Counted from the first letter of the stretch, positions 17,314-26,897 are shown. The stretch is 59,154 nt of DNA from Romeriopsis navalis LEGE 11480 (GCF_015207035.1 NZ_JADEXQ010000028.1:1-59154), one strand, 5' to 3'. Translations and numbers: made by a program. The notes: generated from the letters alone by a model not told the origin.

Positions 17314-18975
17314 TTAACTGGTTGTTGCGATCGTTTGTGGCGGAGCGATCGCAACGTTTTGTTGGAGGGGCAGCTGGATTTGAAACTCGCAGCCTTGTCC
17401 GGGTTCTGACGAACAAATCAAATGCCCATTGTGGCCCTCTGTAATGATTTGGTAACTCACCGAGAGGCCAAGCCCTGTGCCTTGATCCGCTGATTTCGTG
17501 GTGTAGAACGCGTCGAAAATCTGTTTCCCAACGGTCGCTGACATGCCCTCTCCATTGTCGGCAATGTAAATTACGGCAGTTTCCTGTTCGCAGGCAGTGC
17601 GGATGGAAATCACACTCGGAATTTGCTGTTTTTCCTCGGTGCTACGAGTTTGATCTCGTGACTCTAAGGCATCGATCGCATTACTGATGATATTTAAGAG
17701 GACCTGATTGATTTGGCCCGGTAGACATTCCACATAGGGGACCTCACCGTAATCGCGAATCACTTCAATGCCGCTGACTTTGAGGCGATGATGCAGGAGT
17801 AATAAAGTGCTGTCGATATTGTGTTGTAGATCGGTGGGCCGCATTGCCGTATCCGTCTTTTCCATGCGTGAAAAACTGCGCAATGTGAGGACAATCTCGC
17901 GCACCCGATCGACCCCAATGTCGATCGATTTGATCACTTTTGGATAGTCTTCAAGCACAAATTCTTGATCAAAGCTTGTGAGATAAGTTGCGATTGCCGG
18001 TGGTAAGGGTTCAGGGGATTGTATGCAATGCTCAAGCAGTTCGATCAACTGTTCCGAATAGCTTTTGAGATAAGACATATTTCCCGCTAGCACGGTGGTG
18101 GGATTTTTAATCTCATGGGCGATGCCCGCGACCATTTCACCAATGCTCGACATTTTCTCACTGTGGACCAGCATGGTTTGGGTCTGTTTCAAATTCGCTA
18201 GGGTATCCGTTAGTTGGGCGTTACTACGGGAAAGCGAAGCGGTGCGATCGCTGACTTGAACTTCCAGTGAAATCAGCAAGGCACTCCCAATAATCACAAA
18301 GCTAATAACACAGACTAATCCAGAGAGAAATTCCAAGTTACTTTCAATCGTAGTCTGTCCAGTCGGCAGTGCCGAGAATTCGACTGCGGCCATGCCGATG
18401 TAGTGCATCAAGGGAATCGCCGCACCCATCACCACCGCACTACCGAGCTTTTGCCAACTGCTGCTATCAGGTTGACAGAGCCGAAATACGATCTTCAACG
18501 CAATCATTGACACAACGATCGCGACGCCAATGGAGAGGCTGACTAAATAACTGTTGTAGTGGATATGTGCGGGGACTTGCATCGCGGCCATGCCGGTGTA
18601 ATGCATGGTGGAAATCCCTGCGCCCATGCTGCTGCTGCTGAGTAACCAGTCACGGGTTGTGAGAATTGGCGCGCTGACGGTTTTGAGGGCGATGGCCGAA
18701 GCGCTGATGGCGGCCAGCATGGAGAAAATGACGATCGGCAGACTATAGCTAATTTCAACTGGCAATTGAAACGCCAGCATACCGACAAAGTGCATTGACC
18801 AGATCCCGGTGCCCATGGCGATCGCCCCACTCCCGAGCCAGATGGGCCGGGCCGCTGCGGGTGTCTGGGTTACATGATTGGCAAACGTGAGTGCGGTATA
18901 GGCGGCGAGAATCGCAATAACAATCGAGATGGCAACTAGTTGAAAATCGTAGGTGCTGACAAGTGGATTCAGCAT
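17314..18975 (-). CDS. MHYT-domain membrane sensor histidine kinase
   Basis: 553 residues from the ATG at 18975, which gives the usual MHYT N-terminus (STYDFQLVAISIVIAILAAY); the frame is open to an ATG at 19041. Seven membrane helices carry three MHYT-type motifs: MHFVGM near residue 61, MHYTGM near 124 and MHYIGM near 190. The motif is thought to bind copper and sense oxygen, CO or NO. A coiled-coil linker precedes the kinase: H box GIAHEIKNPTTVLAG (His about 287), N box QVLLNIISNAIDAL, G1 IADNGEGMSA and G2 GTGLGLSVSYQI. Inner-membrane sensor with a cytoplasmic kinase; no receiver gene lies nearby. Divergent from the YdcF pair. Confidence 0.92.
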   Translation of the reverse strand: MLNPLVSTYDFQLVAISIVIAILAAYTALTFANHVTQTPAAARPIWLGSGAIAMGTGIWSMHFVGMLAFQLPVEISYSLPIVIFSMLAAISASAIALKTVSAPILTTRDWLLSSSSMGAGISTMHYTGMAAMQVPAHIHYNSYLVSLSIGVAIVVSMIALKIVFRLCQPDSSSWQKLGSAVVMGAAIPLMHYIGMAAVEFSALPTGQTTIESNLEFLSGLVCVISFVIIGSALLISLEVQVSDRTASLSRSNAQLTDTLANLKQTQTMLVHSEKMSSIGEMVAGIAHEIKNPTTVLAGNMSYLKSYSEQLIELLEHCIQSPEPLPPAIATYLTSFDQEFVLEDYPKVIKSIDIGVDRVREIVLTLRSFSRMEKTDTAMRPTDLQHNIDSTLLLLHHRLKVSGIEVIRDYGEVPYVECLPGQINQVLLNIISNAIDALESRDQTRSTEEKQQIPSVISIRTACEQETAVIYIADNGEGMSATVGKQIFDAFYTTKSADQGTGLGLSVSYQIITEGHNGHLICSSEPGQGCEFQIQLPLQQNVAIAPPQTIATTS

Positions 18976-19140
18976 AATGCACAGTGGTATAGAGCGGACT
19001 TTATCCTTCAGTGTGCCCATGCTTGCGACGCCGCTCAACATTGAACGAATTTGGGTTTTGTGCTGATCGGCTGTGAAAAATGTAGAATTTAGCTTGGCTA
19101 CTCAAACGCCATATCTAATTTTTCTGCCTAAATCCTAAAA

Positions 19141-19926
19141 ATGTTTGTATTTTTGTCTCAACTAATTCAGCTATTGTTCTATCCCTTAGGACTCTCAATT
19201 TTTCTGACGCTTATTGGTTTGTTATTGCTGAAACGGCGGGGATTGTATAAGTTTGGCATTACTTTACTGGTGTTTGCCCTGAGCTTGCTCTGGATTAGTA
19301 GCACCAGTCTTGTCGCACGTTCGATGGCGCAATCATTAGAGTTTCAGAATTTGCCGAAGGAAGTCGCTGCTGCTGATGCAATTGTTGTTTTAGGTGGTGC
19401 AACGAAGTCACATCAGGCTCCACGGACAATGCCGGAAGTCAATGATGCGGGCGATCGGATCATTTATGCCACGCGGCTTTATAAAGATGGTAAAGCCCCC
19501 AAAATTATTGTCAGTGGTGGCCGTATTCCCTGGCATGGTGATGTGGGGACTGAGGCTGATCATATGGCCAGTTTGATGGAGTTATTTGGGGTTCCACGAT
19601 CGGCATTATTGGAAGAATCTGACTCGATGAATACGCGCAAGAATGCTGAAAACATCAAGCAGATGCTCGAAAAAGAGCAGTTGAATAAACTGATTTTGGT
19701 GACTTCTGCGATTCATATGCCACGTGCGCTGGCGATCTTCCGGCGGCTAGAAATTGATGTTGTGCCCGCTCCCACTGATTTTTATTCGGTGTTTCCTTAC
19801 AAAGGTAAAAAAGCTTCATTTCAGCTATCAAGTCTGCTGCCCCAGGTGGGAAATCTTGATCTGACAACACGCGCGATGAAGGAATATATTGGTCTGTGGG
19901 TTTATCGGCTCAGGGGTTGGGCTTAG
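19141..19926 (+). CDS. YdcF/ElyC-like (DUF218) membrane protein, copy 1
   Basis: 261 residues. Two N-terminal hydrophobic helices (about 5-28 and 35-55) are followed by a DUF218 domain: AVVVLGG-like ADAIVVLGGATKS near 80-92, YKDGKAPKIIVSGGR near 118-132, ESDSMNTRKNAENIK near 160-174 and LVTSAIHMPRALAIFRRL near 187-204. The same plan is found in E. coli ElyC and SanA, envelope-biogenesis factors that affect peptidoglycan and polysaccharide lipid carriers; the molecular activity is not settled. It is anchored in the inner membrane with the domain outside. A second copy follows 71 bases downstream. Confidence 0.88.
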   Translation: MFVFLSQLIQLLFYPLGLSIFLTLIGLLLLKRRGLYKFGITLLVFALSLLWISSTSLVARSMAQSLEFQNLPKEVAAADAIVVLGGATKSHQAPRTMPEVNDAGDRIIYATRLYKDGKAPKIIVSGGRIPWHGDVGTEADHMASLMELFGVPRSALLEESDSMNTRKNAENIKQMLEKEQLNKLILVTSAIHMPRALAIFRRLEIDVVPAPTDFYSVFPYKGKKASFQLSSLLPQVGNLDLTTRAMKEYIGLWVYRLRGWA

Positions 19927-19997
19927 TTGCACTGGCGATTGAGCCGCTGTTTGCAAGCGACTTTTAGTTTGGCAATTGTTCACTGGCAATTTTAAAT

Positions 19998-20780
19998 ATG
20001 TTTCTCTTTCTGTCGAAGCTCATCCCACTGTTGTTTTATCCAGTGGGGGGCTCGATCGCCGTCATTCTGATTAGTCTGATTTTACTGAAACGACGGCGGC
20101 GCAGGCTGGCTAGCGCCCTGCTAATTCTTGCGATGTGGCTGTTGTATTTCAGTAGTACGGAGTTCGTGGCCCATGGCCTGACGCGATCGCTCGAATCCCA
20201 AAATTTACCCCAGACGATTCCAGTGGCGGATGCGATCGTTGTTTTGGGTGGTGCGACGAAAACGCCTCAGTCTCCACGGACAATGCCGGAAGTGAATGAA
20301 GCGGGCGATCGTGTGATTTATGCCGCGAAACTCTATAAGGATGGTAAAGCCCCGAAAATTATTTTGAGTGGTGGACGTGTAACTTGGAACGGTGAAACTG
20401 GTTCAGAATCGAGTGATATGGCAAGTTTGTTGGATTTATTTAGCATTCCGCGCAGCGCCATAATCGAAGATCCAGCATCGTTAAATACAAGACAGAATGC
20501 TGAGAATGTCAAAGTTATTGTGGCGCGCGAAAAGCTGAAGCGCTTAATTTTGGTCACTTCGGCGACACATATGCCCCGCTCCCTGGCAATCTTTCGACGG
20601 TTAGGGATGGATGTGACACCGGCTCCAACGGATTTTTATACCGTTCAGGTCGACCAACGCAAAAATGCCCAGGGACGTTTGCTGAGTCTTCTACCGGACG
20701 TCGAACATCTGGCTTTGACGACGCGATCGCTGAAGGAATACGTCGGTTTATTCGTGTATCGATTACGCGGTTGGGTTTAG
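19998..20780 (+). CDS. YdcF/ElyC-like (DUF218) membrane protein, copy 2
   Basis: 260 residues, colinear with copy 1 over the full length and sharing long identical blocks (such as the segment around PRTMPEVN and GKAPKII and the final EYVGLFVYRLRGW/EYIGLWVYRLRGW). The same two N-terminal helices and DUF218 motifs are present, including LVTSATHMPRSLAIFRRL. This is a tandem duplication; differences are spread along the gene rather than concentrated, so the duplication is not recent, and both copies look intact. Codon use is richer in HIP1-like GATCGC sites than in copy 1. Likely function as for copy 1, possibly with divided substrate or timing. Confidence 0.88.
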   Translation: MFLFLSKLIPLLFYPVGGSIAVILISLILLKRRRRRLASALLILAMWLLYFSSTEFVAHGLTRSLESQNLPQTIPVADAIVVLGGATKTPQSPRTMPEVNEAGDRVIYAAKLYKDGKAPKIILSGGRVTWNGETGSESSDMASLLDLFSIPRSAIIEDPASLNTRQNAENVKVIVAREKLKRLILVTSATHMPRSLAIFRRLGMDVTPAPTDFYTVQVDQRKNAQGRLLSLLPDVEHLALTTRSLKEYVGLFVYRLRGWV

Positions 20781-20829
20781 TCTGGGATGCCGATCACCGC
20801 TTTGGGGTCGGCGATCGCCCTGTACTTTC

Positions 20830-21609
20830 CTACTGAATGGCTTGGAAGCTATCGATTAAAGTTGCGGCGGCATTGGGAACTTGATTCGCCCCCGATTCCG
20901 TCGCGGCAATCAGCAGTAGTAAAACCTGTGTGCCCGTCGGTTTGGCAATGATCACACCGTTCACCGGCTGCGTATTCCCGCCGATCGTTAAACTGCCACT
21001 CCAGTCGAGTTGGGCGCCACCGGGAATTTGCTGCGATGAACCAGCCTGGAAGCCTTCTCCCCGCTGGAACACAGTTTTCGCAATTTCGGCGAGGTTCTCT
21101 GGTGCGAGTAAGCCCCCCGTTGCGGGTTGCGCTAGGGCGGTGTATGCGAGCGCGCCCGTCTTGTTCTCGATCAGGACGGCATCACCGATTGAACTAACCC
21201 GATAGTCTTCCAAAATCGCAATGCGGAAACGTCCACTGGGGTCAGAGAATTCCCCTGCGGTTGGTAGTGGCTTGGCGGCGGGAATTGGTGTCACTGGCGG
21301 AGCCAGAGGAAAGGTTTGGGTGGGTAATCCGCCGGGTAATGGAAGCGGTGAAGCGCCGGGGGATGGCACGGCTGTGGGACTGGGCGTCGGGGGATTGTAC
21401 TCGGTCGCCGATCCGGGTAGCGGTGAGACTGGCACGGGTTCAGCGGTTGTGGGCGAGGGTGATGCCGTTGGTGATGCCGTCGGTGATGCTGACGTTGTGG
21501 GTGAAGGGGCGGCGGGCGGGGTTTCCTGGGCGTGCAGCCCATAGCCGCAGAGCATGGACAGGATGAAGGTAAGCGTTGCGAGGGCGGTGAGCCAGGTGCG
21601 TTTGGTCAT
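20830..21609 (-). CDS. Secreted protein with Pro/Thr/Ser-rich linker and C-terminal globular domain
   Basis: 259 residues. A signal peptide (LTALATLTFILSMLCGYGL, cleavage near HAQET, residue 28) is followed by about 100 residues of Pro, Ser, Thr and Ala with imperfect SPTA repeats, then a globular domain (about 120-259) beginning FSDPSGRFRIAILEDYRVSS. The domain resembles the PsbP/Mog1-like or DUF1795 type in its opening (a short exported domain that starts with a phrase like DPSGRFRI), but that is a suggestion only. The flexible linker suggests it spans the periplasm or peptidoglycan. It converges with the YdcF pair and lies downstream of the CNT transporter gene. Confidence 0.65.
   Translation of the reverse strand: MTKRTWLTALATLTFILSMLCGYGLHAQETPPAAPSPTTSASPTASPTASPSPTTAEPVPVSPLPGSATEYNPPTPSPTAVPSPGASPLPLPGGLPTQTFPLAPPVTPIPAAKPLPTAGEFSDPSGRFRIAILEDYRVSSIGDAVLIENKTGALAYTALAQPATGGLLAPENLAEIAKTVFQRGEGFQAGSSQQIPGGAQLDWSGSLTIGGNTQPVNGVIIAKPTGTQVLLLLIAATESGANQVPNAAATLIDSFQAIQ
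21458..21493. repeat. 12-base tandem repeat within a coding region
   Basis: Three near-identical 12-base units (21458-21469, 21470-21481, 21482-21493) encode the SPTA-type repeat of the secreted protein's linker. Such in-frame repeats can change copy number by slippage without breaking the frame. Confidence 0.7.
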
Positions 21610-21687
21610 GGGAATGCGGGGTTGAAGATGGGTGGGATTGCCAGGGTTTGTGCGCTTGATTGCAGCGGCGCGGTCGATGGCCAGCTT

Positions 21688-23109
21688 CTAGCCTCGACCT
21701 AAAATCGAGGCATTGCCAGAGAAGAATACACCTGCAATACAGCCAGTCATAATGGTGGCTAAGGTTGCCGCCCAAAGTGCTTTCCAGCCGAGTTCGGTGA
21801 TGTCTTTGCGCCGTGAGGGAATCAGGCTACTGAAGCCACCCACGAAAATCCCGTAGGAAGGTAAGTGGGCAAAGCCGCAGAGAATATAGCTAATAATTAC
21901 TAAAGCCCGATCGCTGATCGCCCCTTTTTGGGCCAAGCTCGCGAGGGATAGATAAGCCGGAATCTCAGTTTCGACTAAGCGAGAACCGATTAAGACGGAA
22001 GATTGCCAGATTTCGGTCCATTGATTGGAGATGCCAGTCAGGGAGACAAGGGGAACAAACAGTGCGCCCAAAATATTTTTGACATTCACGACTTGGAAGA
22101 ATTGGCCGATTTGTTTCAATACGGCATTGGGACTTTGGGCTAGCCCCGCGAGATTCCCGAAAAATAGGTCAACGAGGGCGACAAGACCGAGGATGGCGAT
22201 CAAGAGCGCGGCGATCGCGATTGCCAGCTTCGCGCCATCCATCGCCCCTTGAATAATGCTCTCCATCGCGTTTTCTGGTTCGGCTTCATCTGCTTCTGCC
22301 GTTGGCATCCCTCCAAGGGTAACGGGCACCTCAGTTTCGGGAACGAGAATCTTCGAGAGCACAAAGCAGGCGGGAATTGACATCAGCGATGCGGAAACTA
22401 AATGTCCCGCGATCGTCGGAAAAGTGGGGGCGAGGAAGAGTGCATAAATCGCTAGTACCGTCGAGGCAATGCTGCCGTAGCAGGCACTCAAGATCGAGCA
22501 GAGTTCACTGCGGGTCATTTTTTCGAGGAATGGGCGAATGACCAGACCCGATTCAATGCCGACGAAGATATTCGCCGCGCCGCTGAGGGCTTCAGCGCCG
22601 CTCAGGCCCATCGTCCAGCGAAAGATTTTGCCGAAGAAATTGATGATCGGCTGTATCACATGCCAGTGATACAGCAGCGACATCAGTGAAGAGAAGAAAA
22701 CCACCAAGGGCAGGGCGCGGAAAGCCAGAATATAGCCGAGGGAAATATTCTCCGGTGCCAGGCGATCGCCCGGTACGGGCACATAACCCGGCGTAATGGC
22801 CCGGGCAATCCAGCGGCCCGCGCCGACCGGTCCAGGGGCATTGATGGGGTCCGGCACAATTAGATTGCCGAAGAGAAACCGGGCGCCGGCTTCAGTCGCG
22901 TTAATAATGGCATTAATATTTTTGCTGATCAGCTCGATAATCCGCCGACTGAGGGGAAACTGAAAGACAACGAGACCAAAGATTAGCTGCAGTCCAATGC
23001 CCCACAGAATCACCTTCCAGGGCACTTGCTTGCGGTTTTCTGAACCAACCCAAGCAATCAAGCAGAGCGCAAAAATTCCAAAGAATGAAACCAAATTTAA
23101 CCAGGACAT
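21688..23109 (-). CDS. nupC: Concentrative nucleoside transporter (CNT/NupC family)
   Basis: 473 residues with about ten membrane helices. The start at 23109 (MSWLNLVSFFGIFALCLIAW) is supported by a one-base overlap (TAATG) with the upstream glycosyltransferase gene. CNT signatures are visible: GLSGAEALSGAANIFVGIES with the re-entrant hairpin near 165-185, PFLEKMTRSELCSILSACYG near 200, and the second half GLTGIS-like PLVSLTGISNQWTEIW with AHLPSYGIFVGGFSSLIP near 430. The family couples inward nucleoside transport to a sodium or proton gradient across the inner membrane. An insert of about 40 residues near 80-125 is longer than in E. coli NupC. Confidence 0.9.
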   Translation of the reverse strand: MSWLNLVSFFGIFALCLIAWVGSENRKQVPWKVILWGIGLQLIFGLVVFQFPLSRRIIELISKNINAIINATEAGARFLFGNLIVPDPINAPGPVGAGRWIARAITPGYVPVPGDRLAPENISLGYILAFRALPLVVFFSSLMSLLYHWHVIQPIINFFGKIFRWTMGLSGAEALSGAANIFVGIESGLVIRPFLEKMTRSELCSILSACYGSIASTVLAIYALFLAPTFPTIAGHLVSASLMSIPACFVLSKILVPETEVPVTLGGMPTAEADEAEPENAMESIIQGAMDGAKLAIAIAALLIAILGLVALVDLFFGNLAGLAQSPNAVLKQIGQFFQVVNVKNILGALFVPLVSLTGISNQWTEIWQSSVLIGSRLVETEIPAYLSLASLAQKGAISDRALVIISYILCGFAHLPSYGIFVGGFSSLIPSRRKDITELGWKALWAATLATIMTGCIAGVFFSGNASILGRG

Positions 23110-24008
23110 TACCGATACCGCCCGACCCAATTGTTAAAATATATCCGCATCAGATCTTTTAGCATCCAGAGGTGATCTTTGACGAGTTTCACCTGAGAAA
23201 CTTTAAGCTGGTGGGGTTGGCTGACTTGTGCGGGAATCTGTGCAACGGAAAATCCATACTTTTTCGCCAGATAAAGCAGTTCTAGGTCAAAGCTAAAACC
23301 GGTGAGTGATTGACGATCGAAGAGCAGTTGGGCGGCGGGCTGGCGAAACCCTTTGAGTCCGGCTTGGGGGTCAGGATAAGCTAAACCCAAACCTTTGCGC
23401 GCAAGCTGGGTGAAGAATTGGCGGATTTTGCCCCGGAGCCAATGGCGCTTTGGCTCGGTCGTGATGCCGAGGGCACGATTGCCGATCGCGATATCAGCAC
23501 TTTGCAAGGCGATCATCAAATCATCGAGGTGGTCCAGGGAGTAGGCCAGATCGCCATCCAGCAGGCAGAGGTATTCACAATGCATCACCGCCGCGCGCAT
23601 GCCCATTCTGACGGCATAGCCTTTCCCTGCCCGTTGCTTGTAGGTCAGCATCTGGAGTTGTGGGGTTTTGGCATTGCGGATGCCTTGGGTCAAGATGTCG
23701 CAGCTGCGATCGACTGACCCGTCATCAATGAAGACAAAGGTGACGTGGGGATGACGATAGATGTACTGGGTGACTTTTTTGAGCGTTCCCGGTAGGGAGG
23801 CTTGCTCGTTATGAATCGGTAGAATCACGACGATCGGCGTCAAGCACTGTAGCGCGGGTTGTGATTGAGTCGGAACCGAAGATTGCGCGGATGGTCCCCA
23901 AAACCAATGCTTCTTTGCGGCTTGATTTGGTTGCTTGGGGTTCTTTGTGGGCTGCCGTTTGGGGCGATTTGTGGGTTTACGCTTTGTTTGGGGAGGCTTT
24001 CTCAGCAT
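23109..24008 (-). CDS. Family 2 glycosyltransferase, dolichyl-phosphate mannosyltransferase type
   Basis: 299 residues from the ATG at 24008; the open frame runs to 24167, but the part upstream reads poorly. A very basic N-terminal stretch of about 35 residues precedes the GT-A domain: PIVVILPIHNEQASLPGTL near 58-76, FIDDGSVDRSCDIL, GKGYAVRMGMRAA, and the metal site LLDGDLAY near 155. FDLELLYLAKKYGF and the late SQPHQLKV motif match polyprenyl-phosphate glycosyltransferases. No membrane helices, so likely peripheral on the cytoplasmic face. Such enzymes load a sugar on a lipid carrier for export. The start of the CNT gene overlaps its stop, although the functions differ. Confidence 0.85.
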   Translation of the reverse strand: MLRKPPQTKRKPTNRPKRQPTKNPKQPNQAAKKHWFWGPSAQSSVPTQSQPALQCLTPIVVILPIHNEQASLPGTLKKVTQYIYRHPHVTFVFIDDGSVDRSCDILTQGIRNAKTPQLQMLTYKQRAGKGYAVRMGMRAAVMHCEYLCLLDGDLAYSLDHLDDLMIALQSADIAIGNRALGITTEPKRHWLRGKIRQFFTQLARKGLGLAYPDPQAGLKGFRQPAAQLLFDRQSLTGFSFDLELLYLAKKYGFSVAQIPAQVSQPHQLKVSQVKLVKDHLWMLKDLMRIYFNNWVGRYR

Positions 24009-24205
24009 GACACACAACCTATAGCCGCAAAGAACAATCTTCACTAGGGTACAGGGGATTGACGAAAGTGACGCTCCAATCTTTTGCAGCCCGCCGGATG
24101 ACATTGATCGCAGTTTGATTCGGGGGGCAACCCGATCGTGGGTGCTTGGCATTATTTGGGCAATCACCGATTGCCTGGTGTGATCACCTTATCTGCAAGC
24201 GCAAG

Positions 24206-26488
24206 CTAATTCAACTTATCAATGAACAACATATGGGGTAAACCCACTGCATCCCCTTGGGCATAATCAACGCCGAGGCTGCGCAGGACCTGAAGAATCT
24301 CCGGTGTTTCGACATATTCGGCGATCGTTTTGAGATTCATCACGTGGGCAATCCGGTTAAAGCCCTCTACCATGGCTCGATCGACGGGATTCTTGACGAT
24401 TTGACGTACGAAGCTGCCATCGATTTTGAGGTAATCAACCGGTAAATGCTTCAGGTAGGTCAACGAACTCATGCCGCTCCCGAAGTCATCTAAGGCAAAT
24501 TGACAACCGAGTTTTTTGATTTGGCGAATTGACTTGGCCGCTGAAGTGAGATTGGCGATCGCCGCCGTTTCCGTAATCTCAAAACAGATGGATTCGCTCG
24601 GTACGGATGATTCCCACAGGATCGTTTCCAGGGCATCGACAAACTTCGGTTTATTGATACTCGCACCGGAAAGGTTGATGGTGTAGCGTCCAGGATTCTC
24701 TTGCTGACACTTTTGACCGTAGTAGCGTAGAAAGTTTTTAACCACCCACAGATCGATTTCTGGCATCAGATCATAGCGTTCAGCAGCGGGAATAAATGAC
24801 ATCGGTGGGACAATCTCGCCATCCTCATCAATCATCCGAATCAACACTTCTTGATGACTTGGAATCAATCCAGTCCCCATATTCATCGGTTGATTGGTCG
24901 TGGGTGGCTGTAAGGCCATAATGGCCTGACCATAGAGGCAAAAGCGTGCTTCTTCCAAGGCCAAATTTAAGCGACTAATCCAGCGTGTATCAACCCGGCG
25001 CTGGGTAAAGGCTTGAATATCTTCACGATAGACTTGAACCTGATTGCGGCCTTGTTCCTTGGCGCAATAGCAGGCGGCATCGGCACAATTAATCACATCA
25101 GTTGTGTCACGATGTGCTTCATCGAGATGCACGATGCCAATACTCACCCCAATCTTAAAGGTTTGAGCTTGCCATACAAAGCGGAACTGTTGGACCGCTT
25201 CACAGATCACATGGGCTAAGGCTTCTGCCTCAGTCGCGGTGCGATTGAGCAAAATCAACGCAAATTCATCCCCACCGACTCGCGCAAAGATATCCTGTGT
25301 TGTAATCTGCTGCTGAATCATCAGCGTCACTTGGCGCAGCAACTCATCACCGGCTTTATGGCCACAGGTGTCATTTACCACCTTAAACCGATCCAAATCG
25401 AGATAGCAGAGCGTCGCAGTATGTTCTTGCCGATGCACCTGCTTCATCACGGTGATTAGCTGACGCTCAAGTTCACTGCGATTGAATAAATTTGTGAGCG
25501 GGTCGTGGGTCGCTTGCCAAGAGAGCCGGCGCGCCATTTGACGTGCTTCGGTCACGTCGCGGAATACCATCACTGCACCAATAATGCTGCCGGAGCGATC
25601 GCGAATTGGGGCGGCTGAATCACTAATTGAAAATTCTGTACCGGCTTCATTGACCAAAATACTTTCCTCGCCGAAGGAAACCACCTCACCGCTCTCTAAT
25701 GCGACCATCACTGGATTATTGATGATGGTATGGGAGCGCTCATCGTAGAGTCGAAACAGTTTTTCGATCGGCTGCCCCTCCGCTTCATGTCGATCAATCT
25801 GTAGCAGCTTTGCGGCCAATGGATTGATACTACTGACTAACCCTTGGGCATCAGTCGTTACAACGGCATCCCCGATTGATTGTAATGTGACTTCGGCAAG
25901 TTCCTTTTCCTGAAACAAAAGCTGTTTAAGGCAGCGATGTTCATTGAGTAAATTTTGCTGGTGCTCATTGCGTTTTTGCAAGCGTCGCCATAGCACTTGA
26001 ACTTTCAGCTGATTTTGAATTCGCGCTAGAAGTTCAACCGTTTCGAAGGGTTTAGAGATAAAATCAACGCCACCGACGCGGAAGCCTTTGGCTTTCGAAC
26101 GGATTTCATCATGTGCACTCAGGAAAATCACGGGAATGTGACTCGTCGTGGGGTCAGCTTGCAGCTGCTCGCAAAATTCAAAGCCGGTTTGGTCGGGCAG
26201 CGAGACATCGAGCAAGATTAAGGTGGGTGGCTTCAGCAAAATTGACTGTAGACCTAAAGCCGCAGTGGGTGCAACGCGCACATTCAGACCATGACCACTC
26301 AAGATTCGTTCTAGTAACGCTAACGATTCTGGCTGATCATCAACCACCAAGATTTCTGGGGTTTCTCCTGGCTGAAACTTATCGACTTGCCGGAGATAGC
26401 GTTTGAACTTCTTCGATACGCCGAGGGACTTATTGATATTGGCAATTTCTAAATTCTTTTGATGCTGGGGGCTTTTAAGCTGATGCAT
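24206..26488 (-). CDS. Response regulator with PAS, GGDEF and EAL domains
   Basis: 760 residues from ATG 26488 (open to 26560). Order: receiver (about 45-160, phospho-Asp in LILLDVSLPD, Lys in SKPF), short coiled coil, PAS (about 195-315), GGDEF (about 320-490) with intact RVGGDEFALIL, and EAL (about 505-760). The EAL domain starts with EVLIRM in place of EALLRW but keeps NLSGAS, the DDFGSG metal site, KIDGSF and IAEYVE, so phosphodiesterase activity is plausible. The protein could make and break cyclic di-GMP under phosphorelay control. It lies next to the giant hybrid kinase in the same orientation, a likely signalling partner. Cytoplasmic. Confidence 0.93.
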   Translation of the reverse strand: MHQLKSPQHQKNLEIANINKSLGVSKKFKRYLRQVDKFQPGETPEILVVDDQPESLALLERILSGHGLNVRVAPTAALGLQSILLKPPTLILLDVSLPDQTGFEFCEQLQADPTTSHIPVIFLSAHDEIRSKAKGFRVGGVDFISKPFETVELLARIQNQLKVQVLWRRLQKRNEHQQNLLNEHRCLKQLLFQEKELAEVTLQSIGDAVVTTDAQGLVSSINPLAAKLLQIDRHEAEGQPIEKLFRLYDERSHTIINNPVMVALESGEVVSFGEESILVNEAGTEFSISDSAAPIRDRSGSIIGAVMVFRDVTEARQMARRLSWQATHDPLTNLFNRSELERQLITVMKQVHRQEHTATLCYLDLDRFKVVNDTCGHKAGDELLRQVTLMIQQQITTQDIFARVGGDEFALILLNRTATEAEALAHVICEAVQQFRFVWQAQTFKIGVSIGIVHLDEAHRDTTDVINCADAACYCAKEQGRNQVQVYREDIQAFTQRRVDTRWISRLNLALEEARFCLYGQAIMALQPPTTNQPMNMGTGLIPSHQEVLIRMIDEDGEIVPPMSFIPAAERYDLMPEIDLWVVKNFLRYYGQKCQQENPGRYTINLSGASINKPKFVDALETILWESSVPSESICFEITETAAIANLTSAAKSIRQIKKLGCQFALDDFGSGMSSLTYLKHLPVDYLKIDGSFVRQIVKNPVDRAMVEGFNRIAHVMNLKTIAEYVETPEILQVLRSLGVDYAQGDAVGLPHMLFIDKLN

Positions 26489-26661
26489 GGTAACGTGACG
26501 TGTCCTTTCCTGGTGACATGAAAAAATAAATTTATCAATCGACTGATGATGTCGGAACACGGTGTGACGTCATTAACGGCAAGCATAGAATTAATGCGTT
26601 AATGATTTTTATACAACTTACGCAGTAAAGAAGCAAGGAAAAGCACATTTGCCATTCGTAT

Positions 26662-26693
26662 AAGCACTTTTCGTAAATGACCCTAAAGTGCTT
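26662..26693. promoter_or_regulatory. 9-bp inverted repeat between the two signalling genes
   Basis: AAGCACTTT (26662-26670) and AAAGTGCTT (26685-26693) pair perfectly around a 14-base spacer in the 409-base gap between the hybrid kinase and the GGDEF-EAL gene. It lies about 175-205 bases upstream of the latter's start. No T tract follows on the minus strand, so an operator or leader structure is as likely as a terminator. The rest of the gap is AT-rich with several T runs and holds no gene. Confidence 0.4.
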
Positions 26694-26897
26694 GATGCAG
26701 GCTATTTTGGGTTTTTATACCGAAAATTTAATTACGTAATAACACATAGGGGAAATCAAAGATTAAATAAACCTTTTTTTTGTCTTTTTTGTGTGATTGT
26801 ACGCAGGAAAATATCCTTATTCTAGGATAGGAATTGCGGGCAAAATAGGGTCGTGCGTCGTGCTGTAATTCCGGTCATTCAGATGTTGTGGCCCAGG

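Noticed and set aside
21440-21500. Short tandem repeats as a CRISPR array
   Set aside because: Twelve-base units with no spacers, in frame in a coding linker.
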